A stretch of 64,000 nucleotides of DNA from Haematobia irritans (taxonomy: Eukaryota > Arthropoda > Insecta > Diptera > Muscidae). Below, one piece after another: positions 21,640 through 34,744 of the stretch. The notes under the pieces are model-generated. The model was given only the letters and a program-made list of their open reading frames with translations, had not been told where the DNA came from and made no database searches. Where the stretch lies: the NCBI RefSeq assembly GCF_050003625.1, contig NC_134397.1:271058070-271122069 (forward strand), given 5' to 3'. The first letter of the stretch is position 1, and each line of letters begins with the position of its first letter. The position numbers were made by a program, and so were the translations under genes.

Positions 21640-21712
21640 CTGGACGGAGAATTGAACCGCGGACCATGCACATTGTAAGCCAACATACTAACCACTGAGC
21701 TATGTACCTGTT
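21640..21712 (-). other. tRNA-like sequence (A and B box), outward-facing
   Basis: Minus strand reads GGTACATAGCTCAGTGGTTA (A-box TAGCTCAGTGG), an anticodon-arm-like GGCTTACAATGTG, then GTCCGCGGTTCAATTCTCCG (B-box GGTTCAATTC; GGTTCGATTC in copy 2). The acceptor stem pairs poorly. It is more likely a Pol III promoter relic than a working tRNA. Confidence 0.65.
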
Positions 21713-21822
21713 ATGGTCATCAATAGATAAATATCCATATAAGTTATATTTATATAGCATAGCTTGCGGCGCCCACGAACCAAATAAACAAAGTTTATTT
21801 AACAGAAACAAACATTTAGTTT

Positions 21823-21895
21823 GGCACCGTGGAGCAGTGGTAGCTACGTCCGACTCTCATGCCAAGGGTCGTGGGTTCGATCCCTGCTTCGGCCA
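21823..21895 (+). other. tRNA-like sequence (A and B box), outward-facing
   Basis: GGCACCGTGGAGCAGTGGTA (A-box TGGAGCAGTGGTAGC), then CGTGGGTTCGATCCCTGC (B-box GGTTCGATCCC) and a closing TTCGGCC. Spacing between the boxes (about 35 bp) suits an internal Pol III promoter. The stem ends do not pair as in a functional tRNA. Confidence 0.65.
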
Positions 21896-22237
21896 ACGTT
21901 TTTTTTTTTGCTTTTGTTTTTTTTATATATATTCCAGATATATTCGGAAGATTCCGAAAAAAAATTTTCAACATTACATTGTACTATATTAAATTTTGAA
22001 CTGTAAAATGTGTCTTATTAAAGACCTAAAGTCAGAAAATAACAGTGTTTGATATAAACGAAATGGACTGTGTTGTTATTTCAAAAATAACTTTTTTTAT
22101 TGAAAAAATAAAAATTTTGAAACAAACGAATTTTTTGGTGATAAAAGTTTAAAATTTTCGAAGCAATTCAAAAAACTCTAACAAAAGAAAAACGTTTTCG
22201 GTACACGTTTTCCAAACGTTTTTTTTCTTTGCGTGTA

Positions 22238-22718
22238 CTAAGTTGACAATTTCTATAATAAATAATGGTATTTACCTGAAGCACTTAAATCTATATTGTT
22301 TACTTTGGTAACTGTCTTCGAATAAAAAAATATTGACGAATTTGAAATATCACTTTAAAAACGTAAAGAGCGAAAGCGCGCGCTTAGCGGGAGACTAACA
22401 AGTTCCGACTACCTCCGCAAGCACCCCTCGCAGGTATCGAAGCCGAGAAGACAGGTTTATTATCGCATGTTCGCATAATTAAGCAAAATCTATGTTAGTG
22501 CATTGTTAATTTATCGAAAAAATAAAAGAATGACAATTCTCCGCATCTTTGACGCGGAATCAATACCAAAATCCTTAACGGAAGTCCAAAATCTTTTGAT
22601 CCAAGTAAACTTTTTTTGAGTGTGGTTAAAGATCGGAAAGTATCTCGTGAAAGGATGTAACATGTTTGAAAAACGAACTCAAGATAAATCCATTGAGGTT
22701 CCAAAATACACAAAATGG
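22238..22718. other. Spacer
   Basis: A short G+C-richer patch at 22370-22450 (GAAAGCGCGCGCTTAGCGGG) stands out from its surroundings, but I cannot assign it. No gene supported. Confidence 0.4.
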
Positions 22719-22726
22719 TTAATAAG

Positions 22727-23285
22727 CAGGGTTGGCCTGTCACAAACTGTGACTTTTGCGACATACATTTGCGACGGTATAATACGTATGTCGCAAAAGT
22801 CGTAAACCTACTGTAGAAAACCAAATTTTGAATAGAAGAAATCCTGAACATTTTTTAATTTAGTTTGACAGCATTCGCTGTGAGTTTGTGCAGACATTTG
22901 TGAAAGTTTTCCCATGGTCAAGCCTATTTTCTTTGGTGGTATCGAAATTCCCGTTGGTGAGTGTGCAAAATACCTTGAGGTTATATTGGACAGGAGACTG
23001 AACTTAAAGCTAAGAAAGGACGAGAAAATCCACGGTTGCCCTGTACTCGTGCAAAAGACAATAGGGAAAATGTGGGGGCTAAAACCGAAAATTGTGAACA
23101 TTCCTAAGAATTGAAACTTCTTCGCACATACCATCGTCTTCGCTGCCTAGCTGACGCGACTAAAGTATTTTCAGTTTGCGACTTTTCTTACTTTTTCTAC
23201 ATTTACGACGCGTATGTGACGTTTACGACGTTTACAACTTTGCGACAGTCGCAAACCTAAAAAAGTTTGATACAGACCATCTCTG
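22727..23285 (+). mobile_element. hAT MITE, CAGAGATGG family, copy 2
   Basis: Right end GACCATCTCTG and left end CAGGGTTGGCC, with an exact 8-bp duplication TTAATAAG at 22719-22726 and 23286-23293. Subterminal motifs GTCGCAAAAGTCGTAAAC and TTTACGACG match copy 1 (13651-14403). The interior carries a piece of LINE reverse transcriptase, so its cargo differs from copy 1. Confidence 0.87.
22914..23114 (+). pseudogene. LINE reverse-transcriptase fragment inside a hAT MITE
   Basis: The frame reads GGIEIPVGECAKYLEVILDR, RLNLKLRKDEK, and VQKTIGKMWGLKPKIVNIP. This is the post-palm 'AKYLGVxLDxRLNWK...GxxWGLxPxI' block of jockey-superfamily LINE polyproteins. It is 66 codons and has no active-site motif. 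It lies in a MITE bounded by an 8-bp duplication, so it was either captured by the MITE or landed in it and was trimmed. Confidence 0.7.
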
Positions 23286-23293
23286 TTAATAAG

Positions 23294-25089
23294 TTCGTCT
23301 TATATGTGAAGGGCCATGGGTTAAATCTCACTTCCAATCTAACGCCCATAACACGCCTCTTTTTCAATGCCGCATAAATTTTGACCGAAATTACTAATTC
23401 TGGCGCCGTGCCAATAGATCCTCGTGCCACCTAAAGGCCGGTACTATGTTCGGTACATATACCTGTTAAATTTTGACAAAATTAATTGAGTAAAATTATG
23501 AACTTTAAAATTAATTATTTTAAGGAAGTAACTGCTGTAATTTAAACGTGAACTTTGCTTTAAGCCATTAAAATGGTTCTTATATTTTGTAACTTTCTAA
23601 AAATTAGTTTTATTACTATAGAAATTTCATACTTTTTAAGATTCTTTTAACATAAACCCAATGCAGATCCAGAATTGATTTACTTTTAGTAGGTTTGAAT
23701 CTATTTGCTGGAAATACATAATTATGAATGTCTTTTAATAACCGGAATAAAGAATTTCCATAAGAATTTCCACCACTGTTAAAACGATTTGTTTTAATTT
23801 TCGATTTGTGTTACGCCAAAATTTTTTGTTTGGCCATAACTTCTGATTGCAATAATATTCGTTTACGGTACATACTAATATATATGTTTACTAAATATAA
23901 AATTGCTATTTTATTATAACATATGCTTATTGCTTATGTGCTTTGCATTATGTTGTTAACAAGCAATGACATTATCATGGATATTTCTTTATTAATAGAT
24001 TTTGGGGACAATGCTGGATATAAACGGCTTGAGGTTTTTTTTTTTGCTATGCAAAAAATTATGACGCAAATGTTGATCAGTACGTGTTTTAAGAAATATT
24101 TGATATGTTCAGTAATTCAAGGAAAATGTTTGTACACTGAAAAAATATTGACCTAATATGGAAGATTATGCAAACTACATTTTAGAACATGCAATTTACT
24201 AAGGACGATTTCGTTAAAATAATGAAATTTCATTTAAAATAAAGTTCTTAACATTTTTGCCATTTATTTACGCATTTATTTATATTCATTTATCCTCTGG
24301 CTTTGTAAATACAAATGTTAAATTACATTTGCCACAGTAATGAGGATCTTCGTGAGCAGCCATGAAAACGCCAGCTCCACACTTCAAAAATAGGCTATGA
24401 CTTCAAAGACATAGGACTTTAATGGAGGAGCGTAAATTCCAAAGATTCGTTTCCTGAATTTAAAGAAAACAATTCTTAAAGCAAATGTTATGAACTTTCC
24501 TTCTATTAAAATTGCTTTATTTCAATTCAAAAGATTTGGTTTAGAGTGTCATACTACCGGTTGTCACTCAACTTTAGTTCATTCCTATATGTTTTAATTG
24601 TTGATGTTTGTACGCAGGCAGGCCATTTTTTGTTGTGCAAATCAGTCTGTTGTCCCATTGTCATTGAATAATTTAAAATATTTTATTGTTGTCAATAATT
24701 TCATGTTCCACACTTTAAAAACCATAGGCTATTATTCGGTATTTTAATTTGCATATGTCGTTGGCACAGTTTTGAATTAGTCATTTTTATTTTAATTGAA
24801 ACCATATTTTAAACGGTTATGTTTGAAAAATGTTTTTTTTTTATTTCCCCGGCAATTTTGGAAATGAATGCTAAAAATAGAAGTACACAATTTGCCGATA
24901 TCATTTTCACCAAATAAAATAAAAAAATGTATTTATAATGGCATTAAGTTTTGGTAAAAACATTTGTCCGTTTTTGTGCACATTTATTATTCATGAATTT
25001 GCACGAAAACATAGAAAAACAAAAGAAAATGTCATTCTTCGGAACTATACCAAAAAATCAATAGATAAAAATCATATTCGATATATCTG
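23294..25089. other. Spacer with repeat fragments
   Basis: 23434-23480 has AAAGGCCGGTACTATGTTCG, an end of the family E MITE (compare 63395). 24395-24550 is family D. A tRNA-free, A+T-rich remainder has no supported gene; the frames at 23923-24156 and 24938-25273 have no recognisable domain. Confidence 0.4.
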
Positions 25090-25322
25090 CTCACATAGAA
25101 AGAATATGATCACCTGTTTCAAGAGCAAAATGTTATGTTTCGGTTGCGGAACATGTTTTTTGCAACAATGTTCTATTCTCCGAAATTATGTATTTGATTC
25201 CGACAAGCATGTATATTTTTGGCAAAAAAAACAACATTGCGAAGAACAGTTCCACGTTCCTTGTCCAAAATAACATTTTATTCTTGACACATTTTTGAGG
25301 TGATGATGTTCCTCCTCTGATG
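25090..25322. mobile_element. Fold-back MITE, copy 2 (diverged)
   Basis: Starts AAAGAATATGATCACCTGTT and has TTCAAGAGCAAAATGTTATG; ends AACATTTTATTCTTGACACA and GAGGTGATGATGTTCCTCC. Inner phrases GAAATTATGTATTTGATTCC and GACAAGCATGTA match the loop of the copy at 3226-3475. Much more diverged. Confidence 0.65.
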
Positions 25323-25876
25323 TCAAAATAAGTCTTAGCGTATATCGGATGCATTTTTATCTTCTAAAAATTTATCTAAAAATTCTATATATCAATTTAT
25401 TTTCTTTATTCAAAAATTTTTTTCATTGATTTAAGGAAATTTTGCCTTACTTCAAAAACATATGTTTTTGATATAATATACGACTTATCCGAAAGAGGGA
25501 TGCAAATTTCCAAGATTCGTGTCCTAACTTTAAATAAAAAAATTAATGCATACACGCAAAGAAAAAAACGTTTGGAAAACGTGTACCGAAAACGTTTTTC
25601 TTTTGTTAGAGTTTTTTGAATTGCTTCGAAAATTTTAAACTTTTATCACCAAAAAATTCGTTTGTTACAAAATTTTTATTTTTTCAATAAAAAAAGTTAT
25701 TTTTGAAAAACAACACAGTCCATTTCGTTTATATCAAACACTGTTCTTTTCTGACTTTAGGTCTTTAATAAGGCACATTTTGCAGTTCAAAATTTAATAT
25801 AGTACAATGTAATGTTGCACATTTTTTCGGAATCTTCCGAGCATATCTGCAATATATGTAAAAAAAATTCTTTGGT

Positions 25877-25950
25877 CGAAGCAGGGATCGAACCCACGAC
25901 CCTTAGCATGCAATTCGGACGTAGCAACCACAGCTCCACGGTGCCAAACT
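25877..25950 (-). other. tRNA-like sequence in MITE copy 2
   Basis: Minus strand: GGCACCGTGGAGCTGTGGTT (A box altered), CGTGGGTTCGATCCCTGC (B box intact). Homologous to 21823-21895. Confidence 0.6.
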
Positions 25951-26061
25951 AAATGTTTGTTTCCGTTAAATAAACTTTGTTTATTCGGTTCGTGGGCGCC
26001 GCAAGCTATGCTATATAAATATAACTTATATGGATAATTATCTATTGATCACCATAACACA

Positions 26062-26131
26062 TACATAGCTCCGTGGTTAGTGTGTTGGCTTACAAAGTGC
26101 ATGGTCCGCGGTTCGATTCTCCGTCCAGGTT
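26062..26131 (+). other. tRNA-like sequence in MITE copy 2
   Basis: CATAGCTCCGTGGTTAGTGT (A box, one change), GGCTTACAAAGTGCATGG, CGCGGTTCGATTCTCCGTCC (B box). Homologous to 21640-21712. Confidence 0.6.
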
Positions 26132-26532
26132 AAAAATTTATAAAATCGTATAATTTCTTCTACATTGTTGGTATTACAGGAAAAGGTGTTAAGAACTCAA
26201 AACCTCGTGGATTTGAGAAAGATGTGAGGGAAAATGCAATTAGCAAGAAAACAATGTTTTAGTCTTTATGAAATTTTTTTTACATTCTGGAAAAGAATAA
26301 ACGTTTATCACAAAAAGTATATACTTTCCTTCCAAATACACTTCCTTACAGCGAAAAGCAAATGAGAAACGAACTTTGTTTGTCTAAAATTTCGTTTGGG
26401 AGGAAAGAATTATTTTTTTGCGTGTAGATCATGAACTTAATATTGTGTAAATTATTATCATATTAGTTCAATATTTTTGAACTAAATGTTTCCATTCGAT
26501 TTAGTTTTATGGCACATACATAAATTCCAGAC

Positions 26533-26775
26533 TTAAGGTGAGTATTAAGTTCGAGTTTAGCCGCTAAAGTGAATCGCTAAAGTGAAAACTAAATCAGTAA
26601 GAAAAATGCATGAAATTATACATATTTGTTGCAAATTTTATTATAACTTGATGGGGAAAACCACAAAGCAAATTTTCACAAAGTTTGTATTCCTTAAAAT
26701 GGATTATTAAAGAAAAGTAATCGTGAAAAAATTACGTTTTTAGCGGCTAAACTCAAACTTAATACCCACCTTTAA
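26533..26775. mobile_element. Family E MITE with TTAA at both ends
   Basis: TTAAGGTGAGTATTAAGTTC on the left and ACTTAATACCCACCTTTAA on the right, with inner pairing GAGTTTAGCCGCTAAA / TTTTAGCGGCTAAACTC. It is 243 bp and non-coding. TTAA at both ends would fit a piggyBac-type target, an inference. Relatives: 30373-30613 and 63200-63780. Confidence 0.7.
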
Positions 26776-26859
26776 GTATTAAGTATCCCTTTTTCTCATA
26801 GATTGGGATGGTTAGATATGCGAACGTTGTTATATTTCTTAATTTCATTATTTTTGTTT

Positions 26860-27595
26860 TAATTCTCTCTGAAAAAAATCAATCGTAAAAACTATTGGCG
26901 CCACATTTAAGTATGTGTGTGTTGTTGTGGGAAATAAACATTTTGCATAGCCTCCAAGTGTTTTCATCCATTATTTAGATTTTCCCCCATCCTGTAAATG
27001 AAAACAAATTTAAAAACACTAGCTCACACAAATACACATACAAAAACATCTGCACGTTAGCACAATACCTGTTTGCTGATGGTGGGAAATTAAAATAGTC
27101 ATAAACACTTTTTGCAGATTAAATTATGTTAAATTTATGACATTACCGTCGAGTGACTGACTGGCCGATAAAGTGAGTGAGCGTGCAAGTAATAAAATAT
27201 CTCAGCATCCCATTGGCAAAAATAAGTACATCTATTTGCTATTGATAGTGTGCGGGCAAAAACAAAAACAACAACAACGGCACACAAATAAACAAATACA
27301 ACCACTGGCTGACTACCGTGCCGCAAGGTAATTGAATCAAGTCGCACCTCCACTACCTACCAGTAGCACCCACACCGCACACAGTCATCAAAACTGAGGC
27401 CGAGAATGTAAACAAACAATTAAAGTACTGAGAAAGCATCATCACAAAATCAAAAAACTCATCGACTCCTTTGGGGGTTTACTAGCCAGCGACCAGACCA
27501 ATCATCCAATACAATCAGCATCATTCACCAAAAAAAAATATATAGCCAAGAGAAAAAGAAATCATGACTTGGAGAACACATAAGTACGTTACTGT
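26860..27595 (+). promoter_or_regulatory. Candidate promoter and 5' exon of an unidentified gene
   Basis: This block is clearly less A+T-rich than its surroundings, rich in CA and CAAA motifs, and free of the local repeats. It reads like a fly 5' untranslated region: AGTAGCACCCACACCGCACA, CAACAACAACGGCACAC. Near its end, AAATCATGACTTGGAGAACA supplies a Kozak-like ATG (27563-27565), followed after 19-20 nt by CATAA/GTACGT, a good splice donor (about 27581-27583). The predicted first coding exon would be only M-T-W-R-T-H plus two bases. I found no following exon in the window and cannot name the gene. The similar block at 27900-28120 may be a further regulatory region. Confidence 0.3.
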
Positions 27596-27599
27596 TTTG

Positions 27600-29683
<2,084 letters not shown>

Positions 29684-30040
29684 AATTCATTATAGTGCAT
29701 ATGATTTATACATTTGTCATACGCAACCGTGCACTACAGAACATACCATTATACGTGGTAGCGTATGATAAATATTACAGGCGTAAATCATACGTTCTTA
29801 TAATAAGGGATTAATGAATTGAACATATATACTTATAGTTGTTTACCCTAAAGGTTGGTACTAAGATCGAGGTTGAGATATGTTGGATTTTCCAGTAAAT
29901 CTCAAAAATAAAAGGACAAGTAAAATCTCAACACTTGGATGGAAAACTTCCCACGCTTTGATTGCGAATTGTTTAAAAAAAGATAATGTGGAAACAAATT
30001 CTGGTTATCGACCCATTTGTGCCGCTAAAATCACAATTAA

Positions 30041-30258
30041 CGGCCATTTTCATGTAGCTCCGTTAGGCTTTAACTGGCAGTTAACAGAAAGAAAAATGGA
30101 AATATCTTTTCACCGGTTAACTTTAACAGAAACATTTTCAGCAGTTAGGTTTCTAACTGGCATATGGAATATATACGCACGATGACAGATATGTAGATAT
30201 CACGGTTTAAAAGTTCGTTAGCTAACATAGCACTAACGGAGCTTCATGAAAATGGGGG
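30041..30258. mobile_element. MITE family F, copy 2
   Basis: Inverted ends CCATTTTCATGTAGCTCCGT (30044) and ACGGAGCTTCATGAAAATGG (ending 30256). Interior GTTAACTGGCAG / CTGCCAGTTAACAG-type phrases and CCATATGCCAGTTAG-type phrase are shared, inverted, with 19054-19217. Confidence 0.75.
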
Positions 30259-30372
30259 TAAATCAGTAAAAGAATGCAATTATGCAAATTTTAGTATAGC
30301 TTCATCCAAAGTAACAATTTGAAAATAAAAAAACAAATGAAATGAATGGAGACGGGCAAACACATTTACATA

Positions 30373-30613
30373 TTAAGGTAAGTACTATGTTCGCTTTTCG
30401 CATTGAAATGTTCGTGGTTACTTTATTAAAACAGTTCAATATAAAGCAGACAAATTAACTCAATTGATGCGTAGTTTCTTGTTCCACTAGTTTTCGACAA
30501 GACTTTACAGGAATAAGTTTGTTTTCATTTATAATTTTGATTATTTAAGGAAAAGTAATCGCGAAAATAAAGTGGTTTTCAACTCGAAAACCGAACATAG
30601 TACCTACCCTTAA
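30373..30613. mobile_element. Family E MITE between ALG13 and MITE F
   Basis: TTAAGGTAAGTACTATGTTC at the left, GAACATAGTACCTACCCTTAA at the right end region, with TTCAACTCGAAAACC subterminal. It is about 240 bp. It lies about 220 bp upstream of the ALG13 start and could overlap the promoter. Confidence 0.72.
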
Positions 30614-30835
30614 GTTTAAATGCATTTTGAAATAACTAACGGTTTCTGAGCACAGGCACATATATGTGGCAACTCAATGCTGACTTATGTGTTGCCGTAT
30701 TAAATGACAAACAGCTGTTCACTTTCACAATTTGTCTGGCTTTTGACACATAAACAATAGAATTCTCTTCAATTTTGTCAGCAACACAAAAACACTCCAC
30801 AAAATTCATTAAAATAAAAAAACTCCCTCGCCATA

Positions 30836-31351
30836 ATGGAAGCAACCATTAGGACTGTTTACGTTACCGTAGGAAGTACAAAATTCGATAGCCTCCTTCA
30901 AAAAATTACAAGTGATGAAATACTAAAAATTCTCAAAAAGAAAGGATGTAAAAAGCTTATCTTGCAAATAGGAAAGGGACAACGAATTGATGAAACTAAA
31001 ATAGCCTATGAATATGACATACAAGTTGAACAATACGACTTTAAAATCGAGCCAAAACGTATGGACATTATAAATTCGGATCTAATTGTGGGCCATGCTG
31101 GGGCTGGTACATGTTTGGATATATTGACGGCTCGTAAACTAGGAATTCTAGTTATCAACAATCAACTCATGAATAATCATCAACAAGAACTGGCTTTACA
31201 CATGAAGAAGGAAGGCTATTTACAGTGTTGTACCGTTGAAGAATTGAAAACAGCTTTGGAGAACACAAACACAGAAAAACGGAATATGTACGAGCCTGGA
31301 AAGAATATGAATAAATTTGTAGAATTTATGGACGATCTGTTAGCGAATTAA
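30836..31351 (+). CDS. Alg13: ALG13, UDP-GlcNAc transferase catalytic subunit
   Basis: A single-exon gene of 171 codons. The product is the catalytic half of the ALG13/ALG14 enzyme, which adds the second N-acetylglucosamine to dolichol-PP-GlcNAc on the cytosolic face of the ER in N-glycan assembly. Visible signatures of the GT28 C-terminal (MurG-like) fold are VYVTVGSTKFDSLL near residues 8-21, LILQIGKG (about 41-48), the sugar-nucleotide-binding SDLIVGHAGAGTCLDIL (about 81-97) and INNQLMNNHQQELALHM (about 105-121). There is no signal peptide or membrane span, as expected: membrane anchoring comes from ALG14, which is not in this window. The start is the ATG in CCATAATGGAAGC and length fits short ALG13 orthologs. 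It converges with Vha100-1. I see no frameshift or odd residue. Confidence 0.93.
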   Translation: MEATIRTVYVTVGSTKFDSLLQKITSDEILKILKKKGCKKLILQIGKGQRIDETKIAYEYDIQVEQYDFKIEPKRMDIINSDLIVGHAGAGTCLDILTARKLGILVINNQLMNNHQQELALHMKKEGYLQCCTVEELKTALENTNTEKRNMYEPGKNMNKFVEFMDDLLAN

Positions 31352-31384
31352 ATGCATTTTTAATTAATTATTTAATTTTTTTTT

Positions 31385-31410
31385 AATAAACTCTATGTAT
31401 TATAAATAAA
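31385..31410 (+). terminator. ALG13 polyadenylation signals
   Basis: AATAAA at 31385-31390 and again at 31405-31410, 34-59 bp past the ALG13 stop. The 3' untranslated region is therefore short. Confidence 0.7.
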
Positions 31411-31411
31411 A

Positions 31412-34400
31412 CCTTTAGCAATTTTGAAGTTCTTTTTAACAGGAAATACGTCCATCGTGTACATAATTCAATTTTTACCATGACATATACGAAAATTCCA
31501 CTGAATAGGGAGAGTAAACCACTTATTGTTAAATTGATTCACATTCACCTGTTAGTGGATATACCATACAGCATTTCCACCGCAAATGAAACCTTTTACG
31601 AATCAAGCGAGACCTTTTTCATTTTAAATGAAATCATTTTCAAATCTTTTGTAATTTTTAATAAAATTTTGATCCAGAAGAAGAATTTTAGAATTCGATT
31701 TTTTGCGCGTGTTTATATGATATGTGATATCAGTTTCTGCCAAATGGTCACAATTTCGTAAAAATAAAATTACCAAACTCTTATTTTACAAGTGAAGTCA
31801 AACAAATTCGTTTTATTTTTAAATTATCATTTTCTCAAACTCTAATAATGTGTTTCGCCTTAAAGTATTCAGACACTTTTCTGATTCGTAGTGTTGCTGG
31901 TACATGATTGCTAATGGGATTTATTTTTTTTTATATCTTTCTTTTCATTACATATGGCTGAGGAGCCAATCATGATTAAATTATTAGATTATACTTTTAG
32001 TTTATTTTATATAATTTCTAGTTGTATGTAAATTTATTACATTCACTTCTATTCAGATTATTAAAACTTTGTAATACAAATGTATTTGGCCATGAAGGCT
32101 TAGTATTACTGAATAAAAACTGATAAATAAAATAACTAAAAATTAAATGTTAAAAAATACATTGTTACAATAACCGATTGTGGTTATTGATTGGAAAAAT
32201 TTTCTTATAATGATATTAGACAACTATTAGTGATTTTAATTTAATTAATAATCGTAATAAATATATGAATAACATTTACGTATATTCAATTAAAAATAGT
32301 TTTTGTATTTAAGAAAGCGTGTCATTCCTAAAATAAAATTAGGATATGAAATAATTTTAGAAGTGGTTGAATGTATGTACATACAAATAAGTAAGAGAGT
32401 AACACATAATTCTTCAACGAAATTTTAAACAAAAACCAATATTTTTGCTTTTAGATATATAGCAATTGTCGCTGGCTGCAACGCGAGTTTCTCCTAGGAG
32501 GGAAGCGAATTTAACTTGCACCTCTGTACCCGAAATAATAACACAGGCATATACTTTATAATTGTACAATAATGCAATTTGGTGTTTATTTCTAAAAAAA
32601 AATAATTAACTAAAAACCACAAAAAAAAATCTAACGCCGTACTCACCGCAGTCTTTATCCTTCACGAACTAAAATCTTTATCATAGAGCCACTGCATTTA
32701 AAGAAAACTTCAAATAAAAAACTACCGGTTTAATTCCATTAGAAACCATTTTTCTTAACGAAAATAATGCAGTAGAATGAAGGGATAAATAACTTGCAGT
32801 GATAATAACAAAAGAGAAAACAAAATAAATAGATCCCTGACACTCAAATTAAACCAACAATTTTGTACATACATTCATACAAACACACAAATAACAGAAA
32901 AACAAGTCAAAATTATTTTATGTTTGGTATGTATGTATGTGCATATAAAGTATAATGTAAAAATAAAAAGCAACCAATTATAAGCCTCAGCGACAATTTA
33001 TTCAATAATTTTGTGTGTTAATTATAGATTCATTCATACACTCATATAAAAATATCTGCTAAAAAACCAGCAGTAGACAGTATACTGTTTGTATTGTGTT
33101 ACCGTAGACCCCAATTTAACTTTCTTGTGAGTCTCAGCCAAATTAAAACATGTTTTATTGTAATCGAGCTTAAAAAATAGCAGACAATGTTTGCTATTTC
33201 AACAAACAGTGACTGCTTTACGTTTTTTAGCAGACTTTCCGTGTCTACTAACAAATTTCTTTGGGTGTAAGAAAGAATTCGTATGATTTCAAGTTTCATT
33301 TGAAATGAAAAAGGTTTCATTTGGTTTGAAAAAGATTTCATTTGATTTGAAAATGCTATATGTTTCAAATATCAAGAATCTGTTGAAGGCAAGACATTTC
33401 GAAATGAGCATCCTTGTATTTATTGGTACTAATGTAGAAAATCTGGAAACCCGCTCCTTGTTTTCTTCTTCCATCTAAACGTTAGTGTAAATAATTATTG
33501 GCCTGAGTTCGTTTAGTATAAAATTTGTATGAGCTATCCAGAACATTGTCGCACTGCTGTTCTTCAGACCATACCATCAGTAAAAATCTCCCTGATTTTG
33601 CAAGATTGAATTTTTATTTGCAAAGTTGTAATACCGGGATTCGGTATACGCGTATGTACGTTTACTCAGTCAATCGTGAGAACATCCACCGGTACAGAAG
33701 GGCAAACGATTCCGTGAACTTGATCCGCAGAAGGCGAAGATTGCCCTTTAAGAAAATAATAACTACCTTTTACAGAAAAGTTATAATACTTCTGTAAAAT
33801 TTTGGTGAGTTTTTTGGCATTCAAATAATGCCCTTCCTTTTCCTTTAATTCCAATCAATATCCAATCCCTCCAAATAAACAACAAGGCGAAAGTGTTTTA
33901 AATGGAATTTCTTAGATTCCAAGGCTACAATAACTTTATTTAATTTTTTTCTAATATTATTAAAGCATTCTGAAGCAACATTGACTATACTGTTTAAATA
34001 TATGTATTTATGTTTATACGTGCAATGTCATGAAACAATTTCTATGTATTATGTATATATATTTTTTATATTAATAAATGTAATTGTTTTAATTAAATAA
34101 TCTTTTTTTAATATTGTGATTTTTTGGGATATAGTTTTGGATTTTTGTTTATATTTCAAAATGAAAAATGTTAACATATTTTTGATATCTTGTAAGTAAT
34201 ATTAGTTTATAGACGTAATATTTAATAGACTATTATATTTTATTTTCTTACTTAAATATATATATATTTATTTCATCTATAAATGTTGTATGTACCCTTA
34301 ATAATCTCATGCTATGCGATTTATCATTTTTTATAGTTTGGTTGTTAATGATTTGTCTTTAGAATAAGTTTGTATTCTTATTTTGTTTTTATGCAAACAA

Positions 34401-34744
34401 TACAGGAAATATCAGAATGTATGATGGAGATATAATGTGATTTATTTAAGAACAACGATAATATATTTTTAGATAAATACTATAGAACTACATATATGGT
34501 GTATATATATATATTGTGGGTTTTGCGAAGAAAACAATTTAACGTTAAAGAGTTTGCGTATCATTAGTTAGGATTTCATTATACTACTAAATTCCCGTTA
34601 CTTTTTTTAATTAAGTGTAATAAATTCTCTTGAACATTTTAGATTGAAGATTATATATGAGACTCAAAGATTATTAAATATTTATATTGGTATATTGTAG
34701 TATTGTATATTTAAATTTGGTTAATATATTATCGGTGTCATAAT
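31412..34744. other. Intergenic region and probable 3' UTR of Vha100-1
   Basis: About 3.3 kb between the two convergent stops, mostly A+T-rich and without the local repeat families. Some part next to 34744 must be the minus-strand 3' untranslated region of Vha100-1; several TTTATT (AATAAA on the minus strand) sites exist, none decisive. A less A+T-rich block at 33480-33830 (GATCCGCAGAAGGCGAAG) is unexplained. Frames in it on both strands show no known domain. Confidence 0.45.

Larger units (their letters stand above)
21315..22235 (+). mobile_element. TA-flanked MITE with divergent tRNA-like pair, copy 1
   Basis: Inverted ends CACGCAAAAAAATAATTC (21315) and TTTTTTTTCTTTGCGTG (ending 22235), flanked by TA (21313-21314, 22236-22237). 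It is 921 bp and encodes no protein. The interior has two tRNA-like sequences back to back: one on the minus strand (21640-21712) and one on the plus strand (21823-21895), both pointing outward from a 110-bp core. A second copy, in opposite orientation, is at 25553-26424. The TA flanks suggest mobilisation by a Tc1/mariner-group transposase, which is inference. Confidence 0.8.
25553..26424 (-). mobile_element. TA-flanked MITE with divergent tRNA-like pair, copy 2
   Basis: Inverted relative to the copy at 21315-22235: starts CACGCAAAGAAAAAAACG and ends ATTATTTTTTTGCGTG, with TA at 25551-25552 and 26425-26426. tRNA-like sequences are at 25877-25950 (minus) and 26062-26131 (plus), again pointing outward. 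Several substitutions separate the two copies, but both tRNA-like blocks keep their B boxes (GGTTCGATCCC and GGTTCGATTCT). The left neighbour is a family D repeat that it probably interrupts. Confidence 0.8.

Noticed and set aside
21640..21895. Functional tRNA genes
   Set aside because: A and B boxes are good but acceptor stems do not pair and both are embedded in a repeated TA-flanked element; treated as tRNA-derived promoters.
33099..33474. Met/Ser/Phe-Lys repeat frames
   Set aside because: Driven by a short TTTCATTTGA tandem, not protein-like.
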